Assembly: GCF_027409185.1 (NCBI RefSeq)
Contig: NC_084469.1
Location: forward strand, 36,893,293-36,957,292
DNA: 64,000 nucleotides
From: Cynocephalus volans
Lineage: Eukaryota > Chordata > Mammalia > Dermoptera > Cynocephalidae
Direction of reading: 5' to 3'
Part shown: positions 32,373 through 43,282 of the stretch, piece after piece
Layout: each line of letters opens with the position of its first letter
Position numbering within the stretch: position 1 is the stretch's first letter
Translations under genes and position numbers: made by a program
The notes under the pieces: generated by a model
Told to the model about the DNA's origin: nothing
The model's input: only the letters and a program-made list of their open reading frames with translations
Databases searched by the model: none

Positions 32373-33405
32373 CTGAGTGATTTTTTCATAACATGATATT
32401 TACCATTTTAACTATTTTAAGTGTATAATTTGGTGGCTAAGTACATTCACACTGCTGTGCAACTGTCACCACCATCTGTGCACAGAACCCTTTTCCTCTT
32501 GCAAAACTGAAACTGTACCCATTAAACAATAACTTCCCATTCCTTCCTCACCCCAGCCCCTGGTAACCTCTGTCTGTGTCTATGAATTTGCTTCCTCTAG
32601 AACATCATATAAGTGGAATCATATAGTATTTGTCCTTTTGTGATTTGCATATTTCACTTAGAACCATGTCCTCAGGGTTCATCCATGTTGTAGCATGTGT
32701 CACAATTTACTTCCTTTTTAAGGCTGAATAATATTCCATTGTAAGGATATATGATATTTTGTTTATCCATTCAGTCGTTTCCACCTTTTGGCTGTTGTGA
32801 ATAATGTTGCTATGGATAGGGGCAGATAATATCTGAGCTTCTGCTTTCAAATTTTGGGGTATCCCTAGAAGTGGGACAACTGGATCATATGGTGATTCTA
32901 TGTTCAACATATTGAAGAACTGCCAAGCTGTTTTCCACAGCAGGTGTACCGTGTTATATTCTCTCCAGCAATGCACAAGGGTTCTAATCTCTCCACGTCC
33001 TCACCAGCTTTTTTTTTATAGGTATCCTAAACGGCTGTGAAATGGTATCTCATTGTGGTTTTGATTTGCATTTCTTTAATGACTAATTATGTTGAGCATC
33101 TTTTCATGCACTTATTGGTCATTTGTGTGTCTTCGTTAGAAAAACATGTATTCAACTCTGCCCATTTTAAAATTGGATTGTTTGTTTTTGTGGTTGTTGA
33201 GTTGTAGGAGCTCTTTGTACATTCTAAATATTAATCCCTTACCAGATGCATTATATGCAAATATTTTCTCCCATTCTGTGGATTGTCTTTTCACTCCTTT
33301 GATAGTACCCTTCGATGTACAAACGTTTTAAATTTTGATGAAGTCCAGTTAATCTATTTTTTTCTTTTGTTGCCTGTGCTTTTAGTGTCAAAGCCACCTG
33401 AGTAG
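32373..33405 (-). mobile_element. L1MA/MB-type L1, 3' end, antisense
   Basis: The complement contains the L1 3' UTR and the ORF2 C-terminus. On the plus strand this shows as 'gtgtataatttggtggcta', 'agtggaatcatatagtattt', 'ggctgaataatattccattg' and 'atgaagtccagttaatct'. ORF2 is interrupted and the element is 5'-truncated. Confidence 0.9.
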
Positions 33406-34379
33406 ATTTAATATGTGACCAAGGTTGAGGACACTGGATGAGGCAGAGGGGAGGGGGAGGTGAGCCTTCCCTGGAAACTGACAATACCTCCCTGAAGTCC
33501 AAATAAACTAGTAAACTGAGCCTTCCATCTGTGCAGCATTTAGAACTTAGAATTTCTTTCTCCATTGTCCAGTTGAGGCTCCAGTGGCCCCTGTATGTCT
33601 CCCATTGAACCACAGAACCACAAGGACCTTCTTATGTAGCACCCAGCCTCATACCCCAACCCACCAGATCCATTCGTCGAGGGTAACAGAAAGACTGCTA
33701 CAGCAAGGCACTGAGTCCTTTGGTTGGGCCGGACCCAAGGTCTTTTTTCTCCCCCGAGCTGGCCCCTGGTGGCCCACTATGTGTACCTCAGAGGGGGTGT
33801 CTTGGGCAGGTGATTCTAATAATAACCCTCTTCCTCCCAGAATGCTGGACCAGATGCTGCGTGATCAGCTCCGAAACTGTGTGATCCCTGGATTCTCTAT
33901 CCTGTCATGTCCAGGTCAAAAACCACTGGGGCAGCCTCGTGAGATCAAGAAGTCTCTGGTTTAAGTATCAAATCTTGCTGTTGCTTCCTGGCCTCAGTGT
34001 CCTCATCTGCACCATGGTGGTCATAACGGCTCCACCAATGAAATAATGCCTGCAGGGAGTCTAGCATGATGCCTGGCTTGTAAGAAATGCCCTGTACTGT
34101 TTATGCTCGTTCGCTCTCCACAAAGAGGAGCGCTGTCTAGTGGTGGTGATGGTGCCACCGCTGTGGCTTTAGCTGGGGAGGTGAGGGATCAACTGCAGCA
34201 CCAGTGAATGGAGACTCACCAGCCTCAGGAGGTGGCATACCGGTTGGTCAAGAGTCCGGAGCATCTGTATATTTTTCTGACCTCATCTTGGAACTCAACG
34301 CTGGGGAATAGATGGGGTTTCTGCTGCATCCAATGATCCTGGAGAATCAGATGGAGTTTCTAGGTGTCCCAGGCCCTGG

Positions 34380-34500
34380 AGCTCTGAGGAGGCAGTGAAG
34401 GCCAGTGGGTAGTCCTGGCCTGGCCTCTGCTCATCAGCTGGCTGACCTGGGCAAGCCGCTTCCTGTCGCTGGATCTCCCTTCCCTTGTCTCTAAATGCGG
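34380..34500 (-). mobile_element. MIR fragment, antisense
   Basis: 'ggctgacctgggcaagccgc' then 'cccttgtctctaaatgcgga' fits reverse MIR. A similar weaker piece lies at 33975-34100. Confidence 0.6.
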
Positions 34501-34539
34501 AGCCTCAGGAACACCCACGGCTCTGTCTTCACCGCTCAC

Positions 34540-35260
34540 CGTATCAAAGCTGAATTCATAAATTTCCCCTGATGAGCAACTCTCCCTGAGTTTCCCATCT
34601 TGGTAGATGGCATCGCTGTTTACCCAGTGCCCAAGTCACAAACCTGGCTGCCGTCCCAGTTCCTCCCTCCTCCTGGCCCCATAGCCAGCCAGGTGCATTC
34701 CACCTCCTAAACATGTCCTGAGTGGCTCCAGTCCCTTCCAGCCCGCTGCCATTCCCCTGGCCAGGCCGACTAGGTGACTGCAAAACCTTAATGGCCAGGC
34801 TCCCTGTCCCCAGTCTTGCCCCTCTGATTTATTTCTACCCTGCTCAGGGCTTTTCCTGTGAACATAACTCCCTCCTACTTCAAACTGCTCAATGGCACCA
34901 CGACCCCCACGGTAAAGCCCCAGGTGTCAACCACGGTTACAGGGAGGTCTCACGCAGTCTGGCCCCCACCTACCATCCAGGCTCATCTCACATTAACTCC
35001 CCTCACTCTGCTCTCAGCCACCCTGGCCTGCCCGCTGTCCTGGAACTTGAATTGCTCACTCCTGCTTCCGAGGCTCTGTCTGAGGCACATGGTTCCCCAC
35101 CCCCATCTTGTCCCCCACCACAGTCCACTGGGTGTGAATTTAGATGTCCCTCCATCAGGAATGTTATCCCTGATCCTCCCGACTAGGCAGCCCCTCCTAT
35201 TGTGTCGTCTTGCAGTGCTCTGCATGTGTCCATGGTAACCTTGCCCGCTGGTCATGGCTA
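34540..35260 (+). mobile_element. L2 fragment
   Basis: Sense L2 3' region: 'ctcctacttcaaactgctca', 'cagtctggcccccacctacc' and 'atgttatccctgatcctcc'. Strongly diverged. Confidence 0.6.
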
Positions 35261-35434
35261 CTTCGAAATCCGTCGTCCCCTCTGGACCGTGTCTGTGTCG
35301 CCCAGCGCCATAGGCTCAGCACTCTGGCTGGGACTGCAATCGCACCACAACCTTGTCTCTGTGGTCAAGCTGGCAGAAATCACTTCCTTTTCCAGCTCAA
35401 GAATGATCAGCCAGCTGGGTGCCCAGTTCCTCTT

Positions 35435-35912
35435 GCATTTATTGGAAACTGCTTACCCAGCAATCCACAAAGGAGCTTACATGGGGGTGACATTTAGGAC
35501 TCCTATGACCTAATCCTGGGATTATCCCAGGGCCTGAGGCTGGTGAGGCAGAGGGAGGGGGCGGATGGGCTGTGACCAGAGGGACAATATGACAGAGGGA
35601 AGAAGGAAGCGAAGGAAGCAGTAGATTGCTAAAGATGCTTCAGTTTGGCAGGAGATGTGCTGTGGGTTTGGAGGCCTTTCTCTTGGCCCTGGGGTGTGCG
35701 TGTGCATGCGTGTGCATGGCTGTGTGTGTGCGTGTGAGTGCGTGTATGTGCGCGTGTGTGCATGGCCGTGCATGTGCGTGTGCACATGTGTGAGTGCGTG
35801 TATACGTTGTGCATGCATGTCCATGGCCGTGCATGTGTGTGTGCACGTGTGTGTGCACTCACGGGTGTTTATGTGAGTGGTGGGGGGAGGGAAGAGAGCT
35901 GAGAGGTTGGCA
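35435..35912 (-). other. RCVRN: Candidate RCVRN 3' UTR with AATAAA
   Basis: Directly downstream of the RCVRN stop (35913-35915) on the minus strand. The first AATAAA is the complement of tttatt at 35438-35443. That would give a 3' UTR of about 0.48 kb, a size compatible with the short recoverin mRNA. Most of it is the (CA/CG)-rich repeat at 35694-35872. Inferred, not proven. Confidence 0.5.
35694..35872. repeat. Imperfect (TG/CG)n alternating purine-pyrimidine repeat
   Basis: About 180 bp of TG, CG and CATG alternation with a higher-order period near 61 bp: 'catggccgtgcatgtg' recurs at 35761 and 35822. It produces spurious His-Thr/Val-Cys repeat frames on both strands. It falls in the candidate RCVRN 3' UTR and has Z-DNA-forming character. 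Confidence 0.9.
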
Positions 35913-36028
35913 TCAGGGTTTCTTTTCCTTTATCCTCTCCTTCACTTTTTGAGGCTCAAACTGGATCAGTCGCAGAATATCCTTATTGGCCAGGGTCCCC
36001 TCAATGAATTCTTCCTCTGTAAGTTTAT
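35913..36028 (-). CDS. RCVRN: RCVRN exon 3 (EF4 end, C-terminus, stop)
   Basis: 116 bp after acceptor ctgcacag. It completes the split Asp and encodes [37 protein letters not shown] and TGA. The Lys/Arg-rich C-terminal segment is the part implicated in kinase binding and membrane contact. Confidence 0.96.
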
Positions 36029-39000
36029 CTGTGCAGTAGGAAAAAAATATACATAACAGTCAGGATTGGCTGTTTCAAGCTGCAGTGAGGCCGACATCCA
36101 GCCAGTATCTGCAGGAGGAATGTGTCTATGATGGAAATATTGACTGTTCAGTGCCCCCGAGGGTACCTCACCCCACCCCAGATATCCATCTCCTCTCCAA
36201 GACCCTCCCCATGAGCCAGCAACGAGAAGGTTAATGACCAGCTCTGCAGAGGGCCTCCAGGTTGCCAATCCTGTGCTATGTGCCTTTTCCGATCAGTTAG
36301 TGCCTCTGCCTTGCTGGTTATTCAAATTTAAATAATTGATAATAATTATCACTATAATTCATTATATTTTCAATATTACCCCAAGCCTCTAGTCTCAAGT
36401 TCTGGGAAAGCTCCTGGGGGACTGGGCAAAGCAAAATAACCTGGACGTCTGGCCTAGAGTATCAGTTGAGAAGCAGGGAACAATGTCCCCCCAGGGAGTA
36501 GGGAGTGAGAAGAGAGGGTCCCATGGGATGTCCCTGCAGCACACAGGCAGTCCCATGATTCCCAGCTGACAACTCTGTGATTCCTTTCTATGCATCCATC
36601 CCGCATCCCCCTTCTCTCTCCTCATTTGGGATCAAGACCGAGAGAGAGAGAGCCTTGCTCCAGCCAGGCCCAGTTTCCCAGTGTTTTCACCAGGTGGCCA
36701 CTGTATTCAGTTCAGTCCAGTTACACACATGTTTCTGAGCCCTTCCTCTGTGTGTGCCAGATGTCACTGTGCTTGGGTTGAGGGTGGCTGTGTAATAGAG
36801 GAGAGTGAGATAAAGTCCCTCCCAGGAAACTCTTGGTCTGGTGTGGAAGACAGTCACATGTAGAAACAACTCTAGAACAAGACAGATGCTCCTTTCTGCT
36901 CACGGTGCCTAGAACATAGTAGGTACTCAACAAAGCTTTGCTGAATTGAATTCCATTCAAGACTTATGATTTGGGCCTTGCAGGCATCTTTAATCTTCCT
37001 GGGTTAGGATCCAGGAGGGTTCCCTATACAATCTGGGTGGTGAAATTTGGGTTTTAACATCCCAGCTACCCCACCAGCCTCACACAGAACTTGAACCCAC
37101 CACTCTCAGAGCCCGACTCTGCAGTGAGGCATTGCCTCCAGATAGGGCCACGTGAAACACACACACTTCAGCCCTCTACCACCTACCGCCCTGAGGTTCA
37201 CCTGGGTGGGTTTTCAGATTAGCACATAGCAGAACAGGGGGCTCAGCACACGGACAGACCCAGAGGGAGGTCATGAAGGGGTCAAAGAGCCGGTGGGTGA
37301 AGTGTCACAGGCAGGTGACTTAAGCAGCTGGGGTCTGTGCAAATGAGAAGGTGCTCCATGGAGAGGCGCCAATCAGGGCCAGGGCCTGGCTAGGAGGAGG
37401 GGAGCAGAGAGTCTGGGCACAAAATTTAAGGAAGCACTCATTTTGGGGCTGTGTGAGTGCAGGTTTGGTACCCAAAAGTGAGCGCCTCCCTAAATTTTGT
37501 GCCCCAGCAACTAGTTCTCACCCCAGTGACCCTTATGTTCCTTAGACTCCATCATTTGAGGGCAGATTAGTAGGAATAGGACCTTCTCTATGTGCCCTTA
37601 TTTAGCATCCTTCTCAGGCCTTCCTGAACCCTGGAGAGAGACAGCCCCAAAGGTCATAAAAGGGCTCCTCAGATGCCTTCAAGTCATGCCATGTTTTATC
37701 AATTGTCAGATTTTAAAAATCTCAATTGCTGGCTTATCTTAAAAAAAAAAAAAAAAAAAAAGATGGCGTGGCACCAATGAGCTCCATATTCCCATGTAGA
37801 ATATGCTGGAAGCCATCAGACCAGACATCCACTCTCTGCTATTTGCTAGTCCCCATGACATAGTGGGGTTACTGTCCACTTCACTCATTTTCATCATTCA
37901 GGCCCCTTTGGCCACATGAGTTTGTAGCCTGTGACTGACACCAGCTCCTCGCCCATGCCCTGCCTGCGCTGGACTGATGGCTCCAGCAGCCGAGTTCTGG
38001 GACCCTCGCTGCTTTCAGTGCAAGACCACACCTCCCGCAGGCTGCTTCCAGCCAGCAACTGAGCAGGGCAGTGCACAGAGTCAGGTCTACTGAGGATGCC
38101 CTGCCGGCTTTGCCACCTCTTTCTTTTCTTGGAACGACACTGTAGGCTCAGATGCCTTCCTTTCCCCTCTGCCTGGCAGGGGTCAGTCTGATGGCTTTCC
38201 CAGCCTCCTCTAGATCCCTCCCTGTTTTCTCTCGTCAGCCTTTCCCCCCGTAAATCTCCAGCAATCTAATTTAAATCTCAGAGGATCCAAACTAATTTCC
38301 TAGAGTGAAACCATATACAGTACATCTAGATCCTACTTACTTGGGACTTGATGTTAATTAAAGGCTGAGCTGAGCTGAAGCCTGTCCTTGTTCTAACTGT
38401 GCAGATAGCATTTTTAGAAACAAGTAAAGTACACCAAAGAGTCTAAAAATGAATTCTCCATTTAAAGAGAAAGGAGGGATTTGATTCCTCTAAATTCCTG
38501 TAGTGCAAATTCTATTTGCACACAAACTGAGTGATGTTACTGCTTTTACTTTTTACTATTCCTTAAATGCAGGCTACCTCTATGATAACGAAAGATGTTT
38601 TTCTTTAAAAGCACTCCATAATTTAGAGCTTCCTTTCTTGCCCAGGGACTGGCAGGCAGTGAAAAGGGTTTTGTGAGAGATGGGGCTGTGGGCTCAGCTC
38701 CACGTGGCAGCAGAATCAGCCCCTGCTGACCCTTCCTCACAATACAGGATGACATGAGGTGTCCCCAGTCCTGCCTGGTCACTGTGGCTCAGAAAATAAG
38801 TCTTGTTGGGGGTCTCCGGGAAAGAGCCTGTAAGTTCAAAGACAACGAAGAGAAAGGAATTCACCATCATCTTTCTTTCCGAAGAAAGTCCAGATCTTCT
38901 CAGCTCGCTTTTCTGGCGTGTTTTCATCATCTGGGAGATGCTTCATGTCCTCAGGACTGATCATTTTGAAAATAGCCTGTACCAAATCAAGAGAAAGAAC

Positions 39001-42000
39001 CTGTAAAAAGGAGTCGTTAAGGGGCTGGCAACCTGGGGGAAACCTGTGTCTTAAATCATACATAAAAACCAACTCAAAATGGATTAAAGAATTCAACGTA
39101 AGACCCCAAACCATAAAACTCCTAGAAGAAAACACAGAAAAGCTTCTTGACATTTTGGATGTAACACCAAGAGCATAGGCAACAAAAGCAAAAATAAACA
39201 AGTGGGGCTACATTAAACTAAAAGGCTTCTGGGCTGGCAGGTTAGCTCAGTTGGTTAGTGTGCAGTGCTGATAAACTAATAAACTAAAAGGCTTGTGCAC
39301 AGCACAGGAAACCACAAAACGAAAGGCAGCCTATGGATGGGAGGAAATATTTGCAGACCATATATATAGTAAGGGGTTAATATTCTAAATGCACAGGGAA
39401 GCCCCACAACTCAATAGCAAATGAATGAAAAAATGGGCAGAGAACCTGAATAGTCATTTCTCCAAAGAAAACATACAAGTGACCAACGAATACATGAAAA
39501 GTTGCTCGACATCAGTAATCATCAGGGAAATGCAAATCAAAACCACACTGAGATGCCACCTCACACCTGTTAAAATTGCTATTATCAAAAAGACAGGAGA
39601 TAACCAGTGCTGGTGAGGGTGTGCAGAAAAGGGCACCCTCGTTCACTGCTGGTGGGAATGTAAACCGGGGCAGCCACTATGGAAAACACATCAGGGACTC
39701 TGGGTCACCTCCCTCATGGTTTCCCTCTCTCAGGCCCAAACAGCCCGGGAACCAAGTGTCCTCCAAGGCACTGGTTACAGGACAGACGCCCAGGCCCCCA
39801 TCTGATCTATGGAATCACAATTCCTGGGGGTGGGACCTGGGTGTCTGTACTGGAATGTGGGGAAGGGGTGAAGAAGGCTGTCACTTGTTTTGTACCTTCC
39901 TGTACTGTTTGAATTTTCTGACCATGCAGACAATACTTGCTTTTTTCCTCTCTTTTTTGGCAGCTCGTCAGCGCTATACTTTCATTTTTTAAAAAATGAA
40001 AATAAAAAATAAAAATCTTCCTGATGAAAATCTCATGGCAGCTCTGAGGCTGGAGTTTGGGAATCCTATCTCAGACCCTACCTGTCAAAGGTTTTAGAGT
40101 ATCAGATGGCTTCTTCTGTGTCCACGTGACACCTCAGTTCTCCAGCAGGACTGCCTTATGGTAAGAACAGTTAACATTTGTTGAGCACTTAATATGGGTC
40201 ACTTTTCTGAAGTGGGTGTTATCGGTCCCGTTTTACAGATGATGAAACAGACAACTAACTGAAAGTCAACCAGAAGAAAGCAGAGATTCTAACCCAGGCA
40301 CTTTGGTTCTAGAACCTGCTAGAACCAGAGTCTGCTCACCTCCTTATCGCTGGAATGCCTTGGAGAGTGTTGGGTGAGGCTGGGAAAGGGAGAGGCAAGG
40401 GGCCCGCAAGAACTCCCCAGAGGTCTTCCCAGGGCACAGGAAGCCCCTCATTTAACCTACTGGAGCCAGAGAAAGGCTTAGGTCTGGGCACAAGAATCCT
40501 TCCCACCTCCCTCTCCTCTAATAAAGGAGCCAGCTGTGCAACATAGAAGCAGGATGTGCCTCCACACCTGTGAGATCAGGGAAAGGGATGGGTGGCCTTG
40601 AAGTGCCCGTCTAGCTCCAGGTTCTAGGATTCCACCAGCTTGTAACACCAGGGCTGGCCAGGCCCACAGCGGACACTCAAGGCAGTCAATCCTCCAGTGT
40701 TGGGGCAGGCTTGGGGTGCAGGCCGGTGTGTTGGGTCTGGCCTCCCTGGAGACACCTGGGAGCAGGTGAGGCAGGGGCAAAAATGCTGTGCAATCAGCCC
40801 GAAGAGAAGGTCAACAGGGCAGCAGCCTTGCTGGCAGCACTCAGAGCCCCTGAGGTGCAGGGCAGTGTGAGTGGCTCCCAGCGCTCCTGTGTCCGTCCTG
40901 AGCCATGGGCACCATCTGCGGGCTTGATGGCTAAGTGCTGGAAGGGATGGGCCACCTGCCCTACCCTACTTCCAACACAAGGGACAGACAGACCTCCAGG
41001 GCCTCAGGAAAGGCTGCAGAAATCCGCCAGTCTTCACCCTGGGCCCAGGGAGGTTATGTGATTTTCCCTTGGTGACACAGCTGGCTGGTGTCAGAGCTGG
41101 GAACACGTTCCTTCTGACTCCCAGGCCAGCACTGTGCCCATGACTTTGTAGTCTGGTGAATAGCAGAGCTTGTGCCACCTCGTGCAACCTCAGCCACTGA
41201 CACCCTCTCTGCCTCTCACTTTCCATCCTTCTTTCCTTCTCCCTCCTTCCTTCTTTTCTTTTTTCCTCCCTCCTTCCCTTCCTTCCCTTTCTTCTCCTTT
41301 TCCTCAAAAAGCACCAACTCGTAGGCCTCTGCCAGGCCCAGCATTCTTTGGGTGACTCTGATGACTTGGCCCCTGTCCCAGGCCACCTAGAGACCCTACG
41401 GCCAAGCTGGGGGAGCTTGCCCTACAGGCCGCGCCCAGCTGACAAGGAGGTTGGCACATGCCTGCCCTGAATGGGAGGCCCAAGCTGGGCACTGTGGATG
41501 AGCCCACACCACAGGCTGCACTTTGCTATTTGATTTATAGTTTCTCCTAATAAGGGTGGAGGAATCCTGCAAATGAAAGCATGTCTACAAATGCACAAAA
41601 AAATTATATAAAATATGAAAATACATTCTCTCTCCTAACAGGAATGGAATTAGAAAAAAAAGCAAGTGGCTGGGGCAGGGAAATTTAAAAAGAGTCAGTG
41701 AGAGGTAAGTTAATAGACACAAAACAGCTACGTAGGAATATTGGTATACAGTTGAGCTAGGCATCTGTCATTAACAATAACTTACTGCATGTTATCAAAT
41801 GGCTAGAGGAAAGGAGATCGAATGTCCTCATCACAAAGAAATGATTAAGGTTTGCAATGAAGATGTGGTAATTACCCCGATTTGATCATCACATATTGTA
41901 TTCATGTATTGAAATAGAGCCCTGTACCCCACAAATATATATAATCAATATGTTTCAATAAAAAAAGGCATCAAAAGAAGAGAAAAAAAGAAAAGATATT

Positions 42001-43282
42001 CAATGAAGGAAACTATAACTAATGCAATAGGAAAAAAATCAAAACTAATGTCCGAAAATATAGGAATATTTAAATAACCTTTTGGCATTTCCATGAGATG
42101 GCATTCTAAGCAGCTATTAAAAATGTTTTGAAGAATGTGTAATGATATGGAAAACACTCCTGATAAAAGGGTAACTGAAAAAAAGTATGATAAAAATCAC
42201 ACGTGAACACATCACAGTTCTAAAATTGTTTAAAACTGCATAGATAAAAGACTGGACAGATATATACTGATATGTGAAGAGTTGTTTTATCTGGAGCAAT
42301 TCAAGACAAGTTTAATTTTCTTTTGCATATATTTCTAAATTTATGAGTTACTTATATATTAGGTAACAACTATTCTTAAGACACCTAAAATAGTCACAAT
42401 GAATGATCAGACACTGCGACAACACAGAGAGAGAAGGGACGTGTACTTTGTGTTGGGGAGACTGGGGTGGCCAGAGCCGGGGAGGAGCCAAGGCCCAGGT
42501 GCAGTGACCACCGGTGCCAGGAAGGACGTGAGGACCGGAACTCAGAGCTTGTGTCCCCCAACTCTGACCTCTTTCTACTTGTTGTGTGTTTAAGATTAAT
42601 TGTGACAGAATCTGAACATGTACTGCTGAAAACGTTGAAGGACATTTTAAGGAAGAAAGGGAGGAAGAAAAGGAAATAAATATCAGTCACAGGAAGAAAA
42701 TGAAGCTGTGGAAAAGTGCCCAGCTCTCTGTTAATATCAGCCTCCTGGAGCCCTTCCTGTGCCAGGCTCTCAGAGCCACTGTCCCGAATCCCCCCACACC
42801 CCACCCCTAGCTCTGGCTCCTTCTGCAGCAGCAGCAGCAGCAGGGGGTGGGGGAGGGGGGCCCAGTTCTGCACAGCCAGAAGGGGAGAGGGGGACACTGA
42901 CCGTGACGATCTCAAGCACTTCATTCTTGCTGATGGCCCCGTTGCCATCCACGTCGTAGAGGGAGAAGGCCCACTCCAGCTTCTGGTTGGGCTTGCCCGC
43001 GGTGGTCATGTGCAGGGCGATGACGTACTCCTTGAAGTCCAGGGTGCCATCGCCATTGGCGTCGAAGCTGCGGAACACGTGCTGGGCATAGGCCTTGGGG
43101 TCGGCATCGGGAAAGAACTTGGAGTAGATGCTCTCAAACTGCTGCCGGGTGATGCGGCCGCTGGGACAGTCCTTCAGGAAGGACTGGTACCAGGCGCACA
43201 GCTCCTCCTCCGTGAACTTGGTGTTCAGCTGCAGATCCTCTAGGAGCTCCTTGGACAGGGCCCCGCTTTTGCTGTTCCCCAT
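35913..43282 (-). CDS. RCVRN: Recoverin, complete coding sequence (three exons)
   Basis: Neuronal calcium-sensor protein of photoreceptors. With Ca2+ bound it extrudes its myristoyl group, binds disk membranes and inhibits rhodopsin kinase (GRK1). The coding join on the minus strand is 43282-42902, 38976-38865 and 36028-35913, giving 202 residues and all GT-AG introns. [11 protein letters not shown] is the N-myristoylation signal. EF1 is the inactive CPSG type ([10 protein letters not shown], with the redox-sensitive Cys39). EF2 is [12 protein letters not shown] and EF3 is [12 protein letters not shown], both intact Ca2+ loops. EF4 (GKKDDDKLTEEE) is degenerate. The end [10 protein letters not shown] resembles the 202-residue bovine protein rather than the 200-residue human one, and Thr127 (EIVTAIF) is also as in cow. 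The gene lies between GLP2R (convergent) and GAS7 (same strand). Confidence 0.97.
37415..37505. repeat. Imperfect inverted repeat (hairpin), MITE-like
   Basis: The left arm 37415-37447 (gggcacaaaatttaaggaag, then cactcattttggg) pairs with the right arm 37471-37505 (cccaaaagtgagcgcctccc, then taaattttgtgcccc) across a 23-bp loop. This looks like an old palindromic DNA transposon end. I cannot name the family. Confidence 0.8.
37741..37761. repeat. A21 homopolymer
   Basis: Uninterrupted run of 21 A in RCVRN intron 2. No recognisable SINE or L1 body precedes it. Confidence 0.95.
38865..38976 (-). CDS. RCVRN: RCVRN exon 2 (linker after EF3 into EF4)
   Basis: 112 bp, acceptor ttggtacag and donor gtgaat. 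It encodes [37 protein letters not shown] plus the first base of Asp. It matches recoverin residues 128-164 with ordinary substitutions. Confidence 0.96.
39030..39700 (+). mobile_element. L1 ORF2 3'-region fragment
   Basis: Sense L1 ORF2 C-terminal region: 'ggattaaagaattcaacgta', 'aagcaaaaataaacaagtgg', 'tcagggaaatgcaaatcaaa' and 'actgctggtgggaatgtaaa'. It is interrupted by stops and by a small insertion at 39231-39279. Confidence 0.9.
39214..39294 (+). mobile_element. Tailless retropseudogene of a t-SINE/tRNA-Ile-like 5' half
   Basis: 39232-39276 reads ggctggcaggttagctcagt, tggttagtgtgcagtgctga, taaac. This is the 5' half of a tRNA-Ile-like sequence (A box included), stopping in the anticodon-loop region. 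It has no B box and no A-tail. It splits an L1 reading taaactaaaaggcttctgcacagc. The target duplication taaactaaaaggctt is perfect at 39214-39228 and 39280-39294. Intact L1 sequence resumes afterwards. Confidence 0.88.
40161..40322 (+). mobile_element. MIR
   Basis: 'ttaacatttgttgagcactt', 'cccgttttacagatgatgaa' and 'agattctaacccaggcactt' in sense MIR order. Confidence 0.85.
41205..41305. repeat. Polypyrimidine (TTCC/CTCC)n tract
   Basis: About 100 bp of C/T-only or nearly C/T-only sequence with irregular TTCC and CCCT units in RCVRN intron 1. Confidence 0.85.
41735..42380 (+). mobile_element. Two adjacent L1 3' ends
   Basis: 41735-41965 is an L1MA-like terminus ('attaccccgatttgatcatc', 'gtaccccacaaatatatata', 'gtttcaataaaaaaagg'). 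41966-42380 is an older L1M 3' region ('gatggcattctaagcagcta', 'aacactcctgataaaaggg'). Confidence 0.7.
42824..42843. repeat. (CAG)n trinucleotide repeat
   Basis: Six CAG units in RCVRN intron 1, 59 bp from the exon 1 donor. On the transcribed strand it is CTG. Not coding. Confidence 0.9.
42902..43282 (-). CDS. RCVRN: RCVRN exon 1 (start codon, EF1-EF3)
   Basis: 381 bp, 127 codons, with donor gtcagt. The ATG at 43282-43280 is chosen because [11 protein letters not shown] is the recoverin myristoylation N-terminus. An in-frame upstream Met (43339) would bury the glycine and is not used. The GC-rich exon carries the intact EF2 and EF3 loops. Confidence 0.97.

Larger units (their letters stand above)
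30753..35434. other. Intergenic region between convergent GLP2R and RCVRN
   Basis: 4.7 kb tail-to-tail spacer. It holds an MLT-like LTR, a MER5A fragment, a 1-kb antisense L1 and L2/MIR pieces (listed separately). 30760-31420 and 33410-33960 contain no feature that I recognise. Confidence 0.75.
36029..38864 (-). other. RCVRN: RCVRN intron 2
   Basis: 2.8 kb intron. Contents: AT-rich stretch 36325-36370, antisense L2 pieces (about 36680-36960), a hairpin repeat at 37415-37505 and an A21 run at 37741-37761. The rest is unremarkable and holds no gene. Confidence 0.8.
38977..42901 (-). other. RCVRN: RCVRN intron 1
   Basis: 3.9 kb intron. It contains the L1 with the t-SINE tailless insertion, MIR, a pyrimidine tract, L1 3' ends and a (CAG)6 run at 42824-42843. 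40330-41200 and 42390-42820 show nothing else recognisable. Confidence 0.8.

Noticed and set aside
35522-35876. His/Thr-rich and Val/Cys-rich open frames
   Set aside because: They are translations of the (TG/CG)n repeat in several frames on both strands, not genes.
42902-42904. Thr instead of Met at recoverin residue 127 as an unusual mutation
   Set aside because: Bovine recoverin, as I remember it, also has EIVTAIF; the human Met looks derived.
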